A DNA stretch of 64,000 bases from Plasmodium coatneyi (Eukaryota > Apicomplexa > Aconoidasida > Haemosporida > Plasmodiidae): contig NC_033568.1 of the NCBI RefSeq assembly GCF_001680005.1, positions 1,116,001 through 1,180,000 on the forward strand. Reading direction: 5' to 3'. Under the pieces are notes generated by a model, which saw only the letters and a list, made by a program, of their open reading frames with translations, had not been told where the DNA came from and did not search any database. The position numbers were made by a program, and so were the translations under genes. Shown one piece after another: positions 46,187 through 56,957 of the stretch. The stretch's first letter is position 1; every line of letters starts with the position of its first letter.

Positions 46187-47156
46187 TTTCTCCTTCTCTG
46201 TTGTAATATTCCTTCATATAGAAACTTCATTTTACTATGTGTGCATAAACTCCTTGGTACATAAATACTCTTCCCGAAACATACTCTAGAATACTTTCCC
46301 GTTGTGTTCTATTTATATTTATGTTAAAAACTGTTCTTTATGAATTTGTATATAATGGGAATGCGGAAATTCTAATTGTCTCATGATTATGAATATTAAA
46401 TTTTTATTCTTCCAGTTGGTGTATATTGTTCACTCTTTAAGTAGCAACAACACAGTATACACAAATATGCATCAGAATCGTTATATGTATATATAATTAA
46501 GGGAATATATATAGAGAGAAATGTATTAAAATTATATAATGGATACAGGAAGGAAAAAAAGTTCAATTCCTCATACATTGCTTACTCACCTATTATAGTA
46601 ATGAATTATTATAAGCATATATGTATCTTTGCATTATACACTCCTTTTCTCTATAGTTATAATATACTTGTATTATATTTGTATTGTGAATATATATTTT
46701 TTCCTAAATATGAATGAATGTACACATATTCAGAAGGGAAGGAAGAACACATGCTCTATATGTATGAACTGTACTGTATATATGGTAAAAAAATAATTTA
46801 TTAATTTTTTTAACAAAAATAGAACATTAATTAATAATGTACCATGAAAATTTTGATGGAAGGAAATTGTGTTCTTATATACATAGTGATCTGATACGTA
46901 CACGTAATATATTATCATTGTTCAGAAGATTGCACAGTGTGTATCATAGGGGAAAGTGAAAGTTCGGTGTTCACTCGTTCATAATCAATCCCAAAGTGTG
47001 TGCTCAAAAATTTGCATACTTCCCTTTACATACATACATATATATATATGTTGATTCTTTTTATATATGAATGTGTGTTTGTGTGAAGAAGAAAGGAAGA
47101 AGGAAGCACACAACCTTTAATACGGACTTAGTACATATAAAGGAAATTAATGAATC
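46187..47156. other. 5' flanks of the second kir gene and the kir remnant
   Basis: AT-rich divergent flank with several TATATATA stretches, including one at 47039-47049. It holds the second copy of the kir upstream block. No coding sequence is seen. Confidence 0.6.
46421..46500 (-). promoter_or_regulatory. kir upstream block, copy 2
   Basis: About 235 nt upstream of the second kir start codon, with the same ordered motifs as the block at 40954-41040, ending in ATATATAATTAA on the plus strand. The kir remnant on the other strand does not show it. Confidence 0.55.
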
Positions 47157-47620
47157 ATGTCAGGAGTAAGAGAAGAATTCCCAATTCTTTCTGCTTCTTT
47201 TAGCATGCTTGTATACATATAATGTACATAGTACCGTACTCCATGCATATATAGTATAATAGAATCACCGAAAGTAAATGGAGGAACATGTGCAGTTACA
47301 TATTTTCACTTCTTTACGGCAACTATATATTTGTAGCCGCTAAGTTGGAAGAAATTACCTTCATGGACCGATTTCTATGAAAAATTCGAGAGTGCCACTG
47401 ATGGGGAATGTACCCCTAAGAGTGGCACGACCAAAGATTTGAGGAAAACATTGCAGACTAATTTAAAACGGTACGGAAATTTTTCCCCTATGGAGGGGCT
47501 AATCATGGGAGCTTACTGTAAGGCATGCCAGATGAAGGAGCAATCACTACCCACTGATGACACAACCTGTCAATTCTTTTGCCATTGATTCGGGGATCGG
47601 CCGTGTGGCTCATTAACCCG
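47157..47620 (+). pseudogene. kir/PIR gene remnant with in-frame stop
   Basis: Exon 1 is ATG plus two codons at 47157-47165 followed by GTAAGA, the same layout as both intact kir genes. Exon 2 starts at 47337 after TTTGTAG in phase 0 and reads as a PIR N-terminal domain: KKLPSWTDFYEKF, then a conserved Cys pattern (AYCKAC) and CQFFCH. The next codon is TGA (47586-47588) where the family has Trp in FFYYWLGD; FGD follows in the same frame. After about 47620 no PIR sequence is recognisable, so the second half of the domain, the membrane helix and the tail are missing. It lies on the strand opposite to the other kir genes. Confidence 0.8.
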
Positions 47621-50273
47621 TTCCCCCTAATTTCCTTCATGTAGTCAAACGTATGAATGGACAATTACATATGCAACTAGCGCTTAGAAAATGTGCTTTT
47701 TATTTCGCCATTACCTCGTTTTTTGGAGGTTCCCTGCTGCACGCCCTTTGGACTATTTCTAGGCATCGTAGGGTCTCATACATATGTTTTTTTTTTTATT
47801 CCTTCTGACTCACAATGCTATGACAGGATGACGTAAGAAAGAGAAGTACTTTATTTTGTTTTTTTGCCATCGTTGTTGAACAATTTCTTAAAACATGCTG
47901 AATTATGTGTGTAACTGCGCATCCGGAATATTTACATTCCTTTTTTTTTCCATGCAGTGGTAATTTCCATGTGAATTTTCCATTTGGCTAAATGAGGTGC
48001 GCATATATGTGTAAGCACCGTGCGTGATTGGAGGGGTGTATTTAAGAGGAATTCATATGGGTCTATATCAGTACTTATGTTTGTTTATGTATGTTTACGT
48101 ATGTGTATTTATGTGTACTTTTGCACGCGCACGTCTATACGCAACGGCGTGCTTCGCCTGGACGCCTGAGCAGACAGACATGTACATATATGTATGTACA
48201 CATTGCTCTGTGGACCTAGTTCTTGCGCGAAGCAGATTTATGCAGTTATTTTCCCCCACATTAAACGTTTTTCCCAGTTAATTCTTTTCGCTTTAAAAAG
48301 GAATTAAATTGGTTTTGTCTACTATTTTTTTTTTCTTTCCTAGGTGATGCTTTTCCTGTCTTATAGAATGAACTCCTACAAATTTTACTTCATGACATAC
48401 TTTTTTTTTTTTTTTTTTGTTTTTGAGGGAGGGGAATTTTTTTAAAGGACGTTTGATACATTCAAAATTATGTGCTATATTTTTGGTAATTTTTTCACTT
48501 GAGTTTTTCACTTTCATATTTTCACATTTACTCATAATTTTCCTTTTTTTGTTCCAGCCGCTTATCATCCCTTATATTAGCACACGAATTCACCACTTTA
48601 ACGAATTTACAAAGTTCATTTGTACAAGTACGTGCACGGATAATGTAACGCAGTTGAATGTGCTAGTACACATAACTATCTATTAAGCATTACGCGTGTA
48701 CCTCAACCTTGGTTTATTTATCCTTTTTTTTTTCCCCTTTTTTTTTTTTATCCTTTTTTTTTAACCCCTTTTTTACTGCTTTTTTTCTTTTTTTTTTGTG
48801 TGTTGTGTGAAAATTTGGAAAACATATGCAATTCACGTTTTAATTCATTGCGAAGGACAATTGTAAATACATGCATATGCGCCACACAACTGACGCGCAT
48901 GCAGTGTATCTGAACGAATACCCGCATATTCGGCCATTCATGTGTACATTTGCACGTATATTGCGAATGTATACATACATGTATTTAATTATACATATGT
49001 GTTTTATTTGTTTATTTTTTTTTTTTTTTTGCTGTACTCACCTCTTTTTGCTTTTTAACCCTGCGCACGTAAAAAGGGAGTTAACCCACACTCCCGAAAT
49101 TATGGAAACATAGGGCCTGAGTAGGGCAAGGGTTAACCCCCCCAAATATGTATACACCATAAAGCAAATGATGATGACTTGTATATGTGTGACAAGTTTA
49201 CATTTTCCCTCAATTTGCTGAAGCTATATGCGCGACGTTAGATGACGCGAACAGCTACAATCCTAGCGCTACCCCCCTTCCTGTTTAGCTACTGTAGAAT
49301 TTGCAGACAGCCCATGCGCGTGTGTTACATACCATACGACCCGCCTGATTAGTTCGTGGTAAACCGCGCACATCGCTATAGCGAGGTCGTCGCAAAAGGG
49401 AAACGAAGAAGCATGAGAAAGAGAACCAAAAGCAGAACTCGTTGTATGTGAAGAACAGAAGCACACAAAATTTTGCACTCCCCGACATTTTTTCCAGCAC
49501 AGTAGCAAAAGACATACAAAGGAGAAGCAGCAGCGTTTGCTCTCTACACGTTGCATTTTTTTAGTCCGCATCAAATTTACAATGTAACATTTTGTTTCCA
49601 AAAAAAAGCGTTGAAAAAAAAAAAAAAAAGTTCAAATCTGCGCAACCAGACGGATAGCGTAACGCACTTCCTTAAATCTAAGGGAGTACATCTATTTTTA
49701 ACATCGGTTCGAATCTTCCTGAGCCCATATGCGGCGCAAGCGTGCATGTTTGAATGTGTGTATGTATATGCATGTATTTGCGTGACCCCATCCGCGCTCC
49801 CCGCGTGTGTAATTTTTTTTTGTTTTATATTCATAACCAACCCCCTCGGGGTGATTTCCCCTTAGATATTTCATCTCTCCGTGAATTCACCATAAGCGTG
49901 CAAATAATCGGGTTGAAAATCGCATAGATAAATAGACCTAACTGCCTGCTCACCCATTGAATGTGCGCTTGAGCCGATTCCTAGTTCACCACTACGGCTA
50001 AGCAATTTTTTTTTTTGCCGCCCTTTAACATTGCATATAATTATGACACAGTTGGTGTGCTCAGCTTGGCGCGTATTTTTAGTTTAAAGTATTGGTGCCC
50101 AAGTAGAGCAGCGCTTTCGTTTATTTTTGTGCACCACGTGAAGGAAAGGGAAGAACAGAACAGACGTGTTGAAGTGAAACGTGACTCGCACGAACCAGAG
50201 TAAAAGACAACCGACGGAGGGGTCCTCCCCCACCAAAAAAAAAAAAAAAAAAAGCAATAAGAAGAAGGAAAAA
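47589..50273. other. Intergenic region between the kir island and serine palmitoyltransferase
   Basis: About 2.7 kb. The first part returns to non-PIR sequence. Then come T-rich tracts (48399-48418, 48726-48800, 49015-49030) and A-runs at 49614-49629 and 50237-50253 in the 5' flank of serine palmitoyltransferase. Alternating TGTA/TACG tracts occur at 48070-48220 and 48865-49000. No gene is supported. Confidence 0.6.
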
Positions 50274-51989
50274 ATGCACCTGATCAGACTCGTAGATTTC
50301 AACTACTTCTTGGGCTTAGATGTACTGAAAAGTTTTGACATAGTTAACTACCTAATAGTAGTCATCGTTCTTCTAGCAGTAGTGCTAGCCATATTTAATG
50401 AAGACGCATCGGCGGGCTCGCCAAGATTAGCGTGGGTATTAGGAGAGTTCCTACCAATTCAGCAGTCGATATTTTCATTAAACGCCAATGCAGAGAAGAA
50501 ATTATTTAAAAAGAAAAATAGCAAGACATATGCATTTATCACCTTTCTTTGTAATTTGTTCATCAAGTTGAAGTGTGCTATCTCCGAGGGGACCTTCCTA
50601 CATTTGCTAAAAGGGTTCTACAAAAATGGAATCAAAAAATTAGTATTGTACAAAAATCTGGCTGTCTTAAAAAGCAAATCCGAATCTAAGAGACACTTTT
50701 ATTATTTGATTCTAAAGGATAAGTATAATCTACCAATTGAGAAGGGCGAAAGTGAAATGAAAAGCTACTTAGATGCAAAAAGGGAACTCGTTCGAATGAA
50801 TAAATGGGCCTTTATGTGGAAGGTATCTGGGGTAAAGAACGAATACATAACCTGTGAAAATGCCAAAGTGAGACCCATATCGTCTTACTCATATCTAGAC
50901 TTTATAAGGGAACCACTGGTACAAGACTCTGCCATTAAAGCAGCAATGGAGTGGTCCACAGGAAATCATGGTCCCAGATTGCTAGGAGGGAATAATGAAA
51001 TATTAAGAGACTTAGAAAAAAAGGTGGGACAATTTTTTGGTAGAAATGATTCCATTTTAGCAGTTTGTGGATTCTTAGCTTGCATGTCAGGCATCGCAGC
51101 TGTTGCTACGACTAATGACCTCGTCCTTTATGACAGCCGAACACATGCGTGTGTAAAAATAGGAATCCAAATAAGTGGTGCCAAGGGATACACCTTTAAA
51201 CATAACGATTATAACAATCTAGAAATCCTGCTTCTAAAACATAGAAGCAAATATAGAACCTGTTGGGTGTGCATAGAATCGGTGTATTCCATGGATGGGG
51301 ATATTCCCCATTTGCCATCCTTTAAGAAATTGTGCCTTAAATATAACGCCAAGTTATTTGTTGATGAAGCGCACGGGTTGGGTGTACTAGGAAAAACAGG
51401 GAGAGGATTAGAAGAACATTTTAACATGCCAGGTTCTGTAGATTTAATAGTTGGAACTTTTAGTAAATCCATCGGTTCTGTTGGGGGGTACATTGTTGCA
51501 TCTGATGAGGTGATCGAATTTATGGATATCCACTGCATAGGCAATGTTTTTTCAGCCCCACTACCTTCCTACTGTGCAGGTGGTGCATTAAAAGCCTTCG
51601 AATTGATAGACACACAACCCTGGCGAATTCAGAAGCTTAAATTTAACACGAAATATTTAAGGAATGGATTAAGGACAGGTATGGGTCTGTGGCCAAAGGA
51701 TTATCCAGAGAGTAATAAATACGTCATCGAAGGGGATGATGAGACGAGTGTCATTCCAGTCATTTTCCCAAATGATCCAGACAGATTACTAAAAATTTGT
51801 AATGTTCTTTTTCAAAAGAAGTGGATGATTTCGGCTGTTACGTATCCTGCATGTCCATTGAAGCTACCCAGGTTTAGGGTTACTGCCACGTCTGCATATT
51901 CCGTAGAGTACATGAACGACTTTATTCGAGATTTGATTAGTGCGACGATTAGTGTGGAGCCCTCTCCGTTTGATAACGGCCTTTTGTGA
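50274..51989 (+). CDS. SPT: Serine palmitoyltransferase
   Basis: 571 residues from ATG 50274; the frame upstream starts only with GTG and is Lys homopolymer. The enzyme condenses L-serine with palmitoyl-CoA to 3-ketodihydrosphingosine, the first step of sphingolipid synthesis, in the endoplasmic reticulum. It is a member of the alpha-oxoamine synthase family of PLP enzymes. Signatures: one membrane helix at about residues 22-41, YLDF near 206, TGNHGPRLLGGN near 229, VDEAHGLGVLGKTGRG, and GTFSKSIGSVGGY with the PLP-binding Lys at residue 398. The catalytic Lys is present. As the only SPT-like gene here it could be either subunit type, but the intact PLP Lys indicates the catalytic one. It marks the return to conserved synteny right of the kir island. 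Confidence 0.96.
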   Translation: MHLIRLVDFNYFLGLDVLKSFDIVNYLIVVIVLLAVVLAIFNEDASAGSPRLAWVLGEFLPIQQSIFSLNANAEKKLFKKKNSKTYAFITFLCNLFIKLKCAISEGTFLHLLKGFYKNGIKKLVLYKNLAVLKSKSESKRHFYYLILKDKYNLPIEKGESEMKSYLDAKRELVRMNKWAFMWKVSGVKNEYITCENAKVRPISSYSYLDFIREPLVQDSAIKAAMEWSTGNHGPRLLGGNNEILRDLEKKVGQFFGRNDSILAVCGFLACMSGIAAVATTNDLVLYDSRTHACVKIGIQISGAKGYTFKHNDYNNLEILLLKHRSKYRTCWVCIESVYSMDGDIPHLPSFKKLCLKYNAKLFVDEAHGLGVLGKTGRGLEEHFNMPGSVDLIVGTFSKSIGSVGGYIVASDEVIEFMDIHCIGNVFSAPLPSYCAGGALKAFELIDTQPWRIQKLKFNTKYLRNGLRTGMGLWPKDYPESNKYVIEGDDETSVIPVIFPNDPDRLLKICNVLFQKKWMISAVTYPACPLKLPRFRVTATSAYSVEYMNDFIRDLISATISVEPSPFDNGLL

Positions 51990-53861
51990 TGGTCTTCTCT
52001 GCAGTGGAAGGAGTTCCATCGGGGCTGCATTTTTTTTCGTGTTTGGGGCAAGGGGTTTACTCTCCTTGTGAGGGCATGCCTCGTTATACCTCCCGTCATC
52101 CAAGTAACTAGAACGCCATTCGTACGATGCTTCACGTCGTTATACCGTTTTGTTCCATGTTTGATAAGGAGACCTGCAAAGCGCTGTACGATCCGATATG
52201 GCATGCCAACTTCTTTTTCATTTGAATTTTTTTTTCACTTTTTTTTTGCCCATGTTTGCATTTCTAATTCGTTTCCTATAATTAGATTAAATTACACCAG
52301 TTTTTTTACTGCCCTCCCCCCCGTCTGTTTTAACATTTTTCATTTTATCAAATTTATAAGCGCATTGAATGATTAACACATTAAAAAAGAAAAAAGCGCA
52401 TTTGTTTCTGTTACAAAATGGGACAGCACTTCCGCATAGTGAAGGGAAGAACGAATTTTTACAATGATAAAAGTGCACCCTTGCGACAACTTGGGGGGTA
52501 ACTCAAAAGAGTTGCGATGTAACTGTGATGTTCTGTCTGCGGGTATTATTATTACAAAAAATGGTCAAAAAAAAAAAAAATAAAATAATAAAATGCTTTT
52601 TCGTAGTAGCTGACATACCCATACGCACAACGGATGAAAGCTTCCCACATTCTTTCCCAAATTTGAAGAAGACCACACATTTTCCCTGAGAAAGGTAGCC
52701 ACCTCGTTTCGCATATAACAATGGGTATGTGTCCACATGTCGAAGGTCGGGAGATATGCGCTGCTCGTAATGGTTTTTCTCTCTTTCCCTTTTTATACTT
52801 GCGATGCAACCTATGGCAAGCGGATTAATCCTCTTCGCGCTCTCCCAGAGTATATGATAAAATGTAATGATGTAAAAATGGCTAAGTGTTCCACATGGGG
52901 TGTACATATGTGAGCATTTTTACACATTTTTACGCGGCTTGAAGGGAATACAAAAATGTGTTTTGGTACCTTCGGCCAGCAAACTTGTCCAATGCACTCA
53001 GCATGGTCATTCCCTGTATCATTTTCTCGCTGGGGAATTACACGAAGGTAAAAAAAGTAAATGTTGCCCTCTCCCTTGCATGCCGCTCCTCCCACTGGTA
53101 GTGACACTGCGCGGTTCGCCCTTTACTTTGTCCTTCCAAGTCGAAATTCGATTTAGCGGCTTTTTCCAAATGGTGCAAAAAAAAAAAAAAAAAAAAAAAA
53201 AAATAGCAAATTTAAGGAAAAAAAAAAGCTGACATATTTAACAGGGCGATGAGGCTGGGTCAAAATAAAAAGCGAGGTATTGTGTAAAGCTATGAGAGTT
53301 AATGCCTTGCGAAATGAAGTTAGCGAGGGAGAAAAATAATATTGCGATTGAGATAGCGAATGAGCGTATGATATTAGGACTGCCATGCCATTACGCTAGT
53401 TTCTGCGCATCCGCGAAGCGTGAAGAAGTGTATCTCCCCTGCGCGCACTTCCACTGATCGCTTCTCTCGTCCATTTCACTGCCTAAGTCAGCAGAATTGC
53501 AACTTTCTCATATTTGCGCATAACTCCCTTTTATCACAACTTGCAGCATATTACAGCACACTCGCCACTGAACACATGTGCCCTTTGCAAATGTGTATGG
53601 GTGAATAGCTGCATTATTTCTACATCCGACATCAAAAGATCAGTCTTTGAAAAGATGCCTTTCCTCCAAAGGCTGCTGTTCACTTGGAACGAAAGAAGTC
53701 CATATGAAGGCAGACTCTTTTAAAAAAAAGGAAAGAGGCAAGTAATGCGAGACCCCTGACCTTCCCTGATGCAGATGCAGGTGCAAAATGAATCGAATTA
53801 CATATAACCGTTGTTAGATTTTCCGAGAAAACTGAAAAAAAAAAAAAAATAAAAGTTACGC
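51990..53861. other. Intergenic region
   Basis: About 1.9 kb between two plus-strand genes, with A-runs near 52567-52580, 53176-53203 and 53835-53849. No gene is recognised. Confidence 0.6.
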
Positions 53862-56800
53862 ATGGGTAGACGTAGCACCCGCAGCAGCAGTAGCTTCCGT
53901 TACGGGGGAGGGTGTGGTTATTCCGTAGAACCAGGTGCCGCCCAAAAGAAGTACCTCCAAAGTGTACACTCCAAACACGCAGATGAGAAGCTACGGACTG
54001 AAGGAAAATTTGACGAAAAGCATTTTTTGGACGATAAAAAACGAGTCAATAACCACAGGAGCAATAAAATGGCGCTACGCCGAGGAAGCAGGGATGACGA
54101 AAAAACGGAAAGCAGACCAATCTTATACCCTTCCAAACCGACGAAAGAATATGACAATAATTCACCCAAGAAAAAGTGGTCAGAGAAAGAAATAGAGGAA
54201 CTGATATTTAAATATAAGAAGAATAACGGTTATGAATCTGTTCGGAAAAAAAACCATTTCGATAAAAGGCACACGCACCAGGGTATGAGGACGAACTACG
54301 ATTCTCCAAATTATCGTGGTGATGTATTATTTCGCTCGGAAAATGACCCTAGAGGTGTGTATTTCGATAGAGGCGCATCTGCTGGAACTATGGAAGCCAC
54401 TACCGCGGCCACCACCGCAGCCACTACCGCAGCAGATGGAGACAAGGTGGATGATTATGCTGGTCTGTCCCCTTCAAGTAGAAGAAGATATGAGGTGAGG
54501 GATTCCCTCGCCAGAGGATATTACCACCGAGTAAGCGAACACACGGATTACTGCAAAAGAGACAGCATTATCAGTGACATATCCTGCGGGAGTGAATTTT
54601 TGCCGTCAACGTGCAAGGGGGACTACGATAGGGAGGAGGGTGCCACACGAAGGGGGAGAGGCACTACATGGAGGGACTCCCATAGATGCACCTCTCCCAA
54701 TTGCGATGACAACCGGGGAGGCTATTCCAAATGTTACAAAAGACAGTTAAGTGGAAATGTAGTCGGAGATAGTCGCAGAAGGAGCATGGATCGTATGAAC
54801 AAGTCAGACAAATCAACCCATTTGGAAAATAGAAACGGAGAGGAAATTGACTTGACAGGAGAATATTCTGATGAAAAATCGAAGGAAAAAAAAATGTGCC
54901 ATAATTACTCAAAAGGTGAAAAAAATTTATATGAAACTTTTCTCAATTTAACGAACAAGTATGAAAAAATAAAAAACAAAAAAGGTGACAGTAATAAGGA
55001 GGACTTCAAATTAGGCGAAACGGATATCAGGTCGAGAAGGAAGTCCTGCAGCGGGGACCAGGTAAGGCAAAATAAGCAAATTAAAGATCACCTACCAAGT
55101 GATAAGACTTATTCGAGCCATTTTTACAAAATTAGAGACACCAATTTGGGTAAGAACAGTGCATTATTCGATACAGACAGAAAAAAAAAAAAGTATGCAG
55201 ATGTGGCCGATATAGAAAATTACGTAAAAGGATATGACGTGAAGGGAAGCAGATTTTCCAGGAGGGGTTCTAACCATAAAGGAGAAAGAGTGTTCAAGGG
55301 TGTGTCCTCCTTTAATGATACTCGCAAGCACAGTTCAGATGATTCCTGTAGCTATGAGGTTTGCCCCGTAAGGAAAGAACCCAAAGAAGGTATAAAAGTT
55401 AGCAGTTTGGGTAATCGTGAAGGGGGAAAAACGATCCACTTGTTAAGGGGCAATTCAGTCAAGCCATTTATCCCTCCCTACCGACATGAAGAAGAATTCT
55501 TCAGAGGAGGCGTCACAAAGAGGGGAAAAAACAGCCCTACATATGAACGTTCAGGTGAAAAGACAAATCCTTTTAATATAGATGACACAAAAATAGCCAC
55601 GAACCATTTGAAAAATACGCAACTATATATGAGAGCCCGTTCGTATGACTCCAATGATTGCTCCATCGTATATGATTATGCAAACTACACCAAAAGGAGA
55701 CCTACTGGTTACTGTGACAGTGGTGCCCATTTAAACAGCTCACCAAGAAGTTATTACCCCTCCGATGTTAAGGACGCATGTGCAAAAAGCAGAGACAGGT
55801 TTTCGTCCCTTCTCAGTAAAATTCAATCAAAAAAGAATTACAAAAATGATGACCCGAATTTCTCTCATTTAAAATCTACTACGTTGAGGGGTTCCTACCT
55901 GGATGGGGATTACGAGGCGTTCCCGCTTCAATCGTACGCCACTAAAAATATGCACCTGGAGGAGTCGTATAAGGGGGGCCATTTTGCATCCCCTCAGGGG
56001 AGACTACCAAGTAGGAGAAGCAGGAGAGTGGAAGATGATTCGCCCGTTTCAATGTATAATATGCACGATGTGATGGACGTTCAAAATATCAGTCATCCTG
56101 TTGGAGATTCTCCCGTTGATAGTAGAGGAGGCCACCATGGTCGGAGTTATTGTCCCCCAAATGGTTTCAGTGGACACACTAACGATGAATCGTACGGAGG
56201 GAAATCGCACACCGGGGAAGTCCCCACAGATGCACGGAAGGAAAGTTTGCGTAACTCCTGGACGGAAAAAAAACAGATAAAGAATATGCTAAGTTACGTT
56301 TGTGGCGAAGGGGAAGATTTACTAAATAGCATTCTGAAGTTGAAAAAAATGAAATCATCCAGACAAGTTGGGGACGATGCGGATGCAGGGGGGTATGACA
56401 TCCATGGTCCGAAAAAACGCTACGAAAAGGAACGGAATGCGAATTACCACAGTTGGAAGTGCAACCCCGTTGGGAAGAGTAGTAAAGACAATATGGGCGA
56501 GACGGTTTCGTTTCAGTATTTGAAGAACCGCGCCTACACGAGGCCCATGCATGTTCGGGACTTCGATGTGGCTGATGGGCAGGCTGCCAACTGCGCCAAT
56601 GGCGTGGATGACGGTGACTGTTCCGATTGGTATGACCACGGGTATAGTGGTGAGTACGGGGAAGAGCATACAGACAAGGAGCAACGGAACAAATGCCGCC
56701 AGGGCTCTCTCTACTGTCGTGACGTCTTATTCCTCCTCTTTCTTTACCTTTTAAAAATTATATACTATTTAGTCAGATACGTTGTGCAGCTTGCACTTCT

Positions 56801-56957
56801 ACTCATGGTGTACTTTTATCACGCGATACGCACGAAATCTCTTGCAACGATATTCATTTCAGTCGTCGTTGCGGTGCCTCTATTTTTGTTATTCCTGTCC
56901 GTGCTTATATTATCCTACAGAAGCGTAAACATGGAGTTTTTCGATCGGGATATTTGA
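53862..56957 (+). CDS. Basic low-complexity protein with C-terminal membrane segments
   Basis: Single-exon 1031-residue protein starting at ATG 53862. I do not recognise the family. The first ~940 residues are hydrophilic and rich in Arg, Ser, Lys, Tyr and Gly, with a TTAATTAA-type Thr/Ala tract near residues 177-193 and scattered RR/KR pairs. The last ~85 residues hold two strong hydrophobic stretches: a long one starting about residue 949, and one ending about 1020. No N-terminal signal peptide is visible, so it looks tail-anchored, with the bulk probably cytosolic. It follows serine palmitoyltransferase in the conserved order. Coding status rests on the long open frame. Confidence 0.9.
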   Translation: MGRRSTRSSSSFRYGGGCGYSVEPGAAQKKYLQSVHSKHADEKLRTEGKFDEKHFLDDKKRVNNHRSNKMALRRGSRDDEKTESRPILYPSKPTKEYDNNSPKKKWSEKEIEELIFKYKKNNGYESVRKKNHFDKRHTHQGMRTNYDSPNYRGDVLFRSENDPRGVYFDRGASAGTMEATTAATTAATTAADGDKVDDYAGLSPSSRRRYEVRDSLARGYYHRVSEHTDYCKRDSIISDISCGSEFLPSTCKGDYDREEGATRRGRGTTWRDSHRCTSPNCDDNRGGYSKCYKRQLSGNVVGDSRRRSMDRMNKSDKSTHLENRNGEEIDLTGEYSDEKSKEKKMCHNYSKGEKNLYETFLNLTNKYEKIKNKKGDSNKEDFKLGETDIRSRRKSCSGDQVRQNKQIKDHLPSDKTYSSHFYKIRDTNLGKNSALFDTDRKKKKYADVADIENYVKGYDVKGSRFSRRGSNHKGERVFKGVSSFNDTRKHSSDDSCSYEVCPVRKEPKEGIKVSSLGNREGGKTIHLLRGNSVKPFIPPYRHEEEFFRGGVTKRGKNSPTYERSGEKTNPFNIDDTKIATNHLKNTQLYMRARSYDSNDCSIVYDYANYTKRRPTGYCDSGAHLNSSPRSYYPSDVKDACAKSRDRFSSLLSKIQSKKNYKNDDPNFSHLKSTTLRGSYLDGDYEAFPLQSYATKNMHLEESYKGGHFASPQGRLPSRRSRRVEDDSPVSMYNMHDVMDVQNISHPVGDSPVDSRGGHHGRSYCPPNGFSGHTNDESYGGKSHTGEVPTDARKESLRNSWTEKKQIKNMLSYVCGEGEDLLNSILKLKKMKSSRQVGDDADAGGYDIHGPKKRYEKERNANYHSWKCNPVGKSSKDNMGETVSFQYLKNRAYTRPMHVRDFDVADGQAANCANGVDDGDCSDWYDHGYSGEYGEEHTDKEQRNKCRQGSLYCRDVLFLLFLYLLKIIYYLVRYVVQLALLLMVYFYHAIRTKSLATIFISVVVAVPLFLLFLSVLILSYRSVNMEFFDRDI

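Noticed and set aside
48024..48281. 85-codon open frame rich in Tyr, Val and Cys
   Set aside because: It arises from alternating TGTA/TATG sequence and matches no coding pattern.
49700..49722. GGTTCGAATC, as in a tRNA T-arm
   Set aside because: The flanking bases do not pair into a T-stem, and no acceptor or anticodon arm is found upstream.
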